From: Cruorifilaria tuberocauda | Taxonomy: Eukaryota > Nematoda > Chromadorea > Rhabditida > Onchocercidae | Reading direction: 5' to 3' | Assembly (NCBI GenBank): GCA_013365365.1 | Contig: JABVXU010000199.1 | Span: 32,671 to 96,670, forward strand | Length of the DNA: 64,000 bases | Program-made: the position numbers and the translations under genes | Shown here: piece after piece, positions 63,256 through 64,000 of the stretch | Numbering within the stretch: the first letter of the stretch is position 1 | How the letters are laid out: every line of letters starts with the position of its first letter | The notes under the pieces: model-generated | The model's database searches: none | The model's input: only the letters and a program-made list of their open reading frames with translations | Told to the model about the DNA's origin: nothing

Positions 63256-64000
63256 AGATATAATTATCATGCATCATTTTATTGATCTTTTGATTAGAAA
63301 ATTGTAATATTTTTTTATTATGAATTTGTTATGATATTATGATATCGTAAAGTGATAGTAGCAAAATTTTTCTTTGTATATTTCTTTTTCTTTTTGTAAA
63401 TCATAGCATTTATTTTTTTTAATTACGCTATAAATTAATTGTTTTAGAAAATAATTATGCATTTAATAGTTTACTATTGCATTTATTATTATTATCATTA
63501 TCATTTTTTCGTATTTTATAAAATAATGATAGTAAAAAAATCTTTGTTTATTTTTACGCATTCTTGATTTTCACTTCTTTCTTTATCTTTCCATTCATTC
63601 TTCTTCGTTTCATTTCCTTTTATCATTCCTTTACTTTCCAATCATTGTTTATTCATCTGTACTTTTATCACATATTGTTTTTATCAAAATCAAAATTTAT
63701 CTTTTTTTATCAAAATTTATATCATTTTAATAAAAATGCTTGTAACATATTAGTTATCTAAAATGACTTATTAAAATATCTTTCAAATTAACATAGTAAT
63801 ATTTCATTATGTTCTTATTATCAGTAATTGTTTTGATGACATTTATTCATTTTACTTTTTCATTCATTTAATATTAATCAATAGATGACGACGACTATTA
63901 GTGCTATGAAAAATTTGCAATGCTTCACTTCATTCCAACTAATATACAAATAAAATTTGAAAATATTGCACGGATTATTGATTTGCACTGAATTAAATGT

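Larger units (their letters stand above)
60183..64000. other. Gene-poor AT-rich region with microsatellites
   Basis: About 3.8 kb to the right edge. It holds (TA)n tracts near 60541-60559, 60593-60609 and 63229-63255, and a purine tract at about 61909-61958. The only longer open frame (63564-63761) is almost entirely F, I, L and S. No exon with splice support or recognisable protein is seen on either strand. Confidence 0.55.

Noticed and set aside
63564..63761. 65-aa frame MIFTSFFIFPF...
   Set aside because: Almost entirely F, I, L, S and Y from a pyrimidine-rich stretch; no gene signal.
1..64000. tRNA, rRNA, CRISPR or transposon remnants
   Set aside because: I looked for T-loop-like GTTCRAxxC boxes, direct-repeat arrays, and transposase or reverse-transcriptase motifs by eye and saw none that hold up. 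Covariance and repeat searches would be decisive.

Overview
The window is nuclear DNA from a nematode, most likely a spirurid/filarial (clade III) species. It is very AT-rich. The genes are split into short exons with GT...AG introns of mostly 60-900 bp, and acceptors are of the TTTCAG/TTTTAG type. Several start codons lie just downstream of an acceptor-like site, as expected for spliced-leader trans-splicing. The gene families (ACL-8/9/10-like acyltransferases, a ZHP/RNF212-type meiotic RING protein, a SNAPC4/GEI-11-type Myb protein) fit a nematode. The species cannot be named from the sequence alone. Exon models were built by hand from reading frame, splice sites and intron phase; almost all close phase-perfectly, but none was tested against transcripts.

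Layout, left to right. 34-2994 (+): 3' part of a PPP1R21 (FERRY subunit 2) orthologue, cut by the window edge. 4376-12435 (+): large SNAPC4-like Myb protein of snRNA transcription. 14128-15221 (+): 152-aa protein with one I-set immunoglobulin domain. 16684-18999 (+): OTUB1-type deubiquitinase. 19702-21800 (-): unrecognised two-helix membrane protein with two possible C-termini. 23209-26049 (+): LCLAT1-type lysophospholipid acyltransferase, copy A. 26421-30930 (-): USP39/SAD1 splicing factor with an RS-like N-terminus. 32416-35047 (-): BTB-BACK protein. 36733-40094 (+): RING/B-box TRIM-like protein. 40916-42290 (+): mitochondrial ribosomal protein mL49. 43326-44534 (+): ANCHR/ZFYVE19-like protein without FYVE, followed about 200 bp later by a small charged gene (44742-45517), an operon-like arrangement. 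46189-48266 (-): steroid 5-alpha-reductase. 49357-50959 (+): exons of an unrecognised coiled-coil/disordered protein whose 5' end is unresolved; it may join to 44742-45451 across the reductase gene. 51583-55405 (+): ZHP/RNF212-like meiotic RING protein. 57482-60182 (+): LCLAT1-type acyltransferase, copy B. 60183-64000: AT-rich DNA with microsatellites and no gene seen.

Most genes are housekeeping: snRNA transcription (SNAPC4), splicing (USP39), ubiquitin signalling (OTUB1, TRIM-like, BTB-BACK), mitochondrial translation (mL49), endosome/mRNA transport (PPP1R21), meiotic crossover control (ZHP/RNF212), and lipid or sterol metabolism (two acyltransferases, one reductase). No transposon ORF, tRNA, rRNA or CRISPR array was recognised. 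The points most worth a second look are the paralogous acyltransferases with identical exon lengths but a diverged motif in copy A, the unrecognised two-helix protein, the possible nesting of the reductase inside another gene, a perfect G-quadruplex motif in an intron, and an Ig domain lacking the usual F-strand cysteine.
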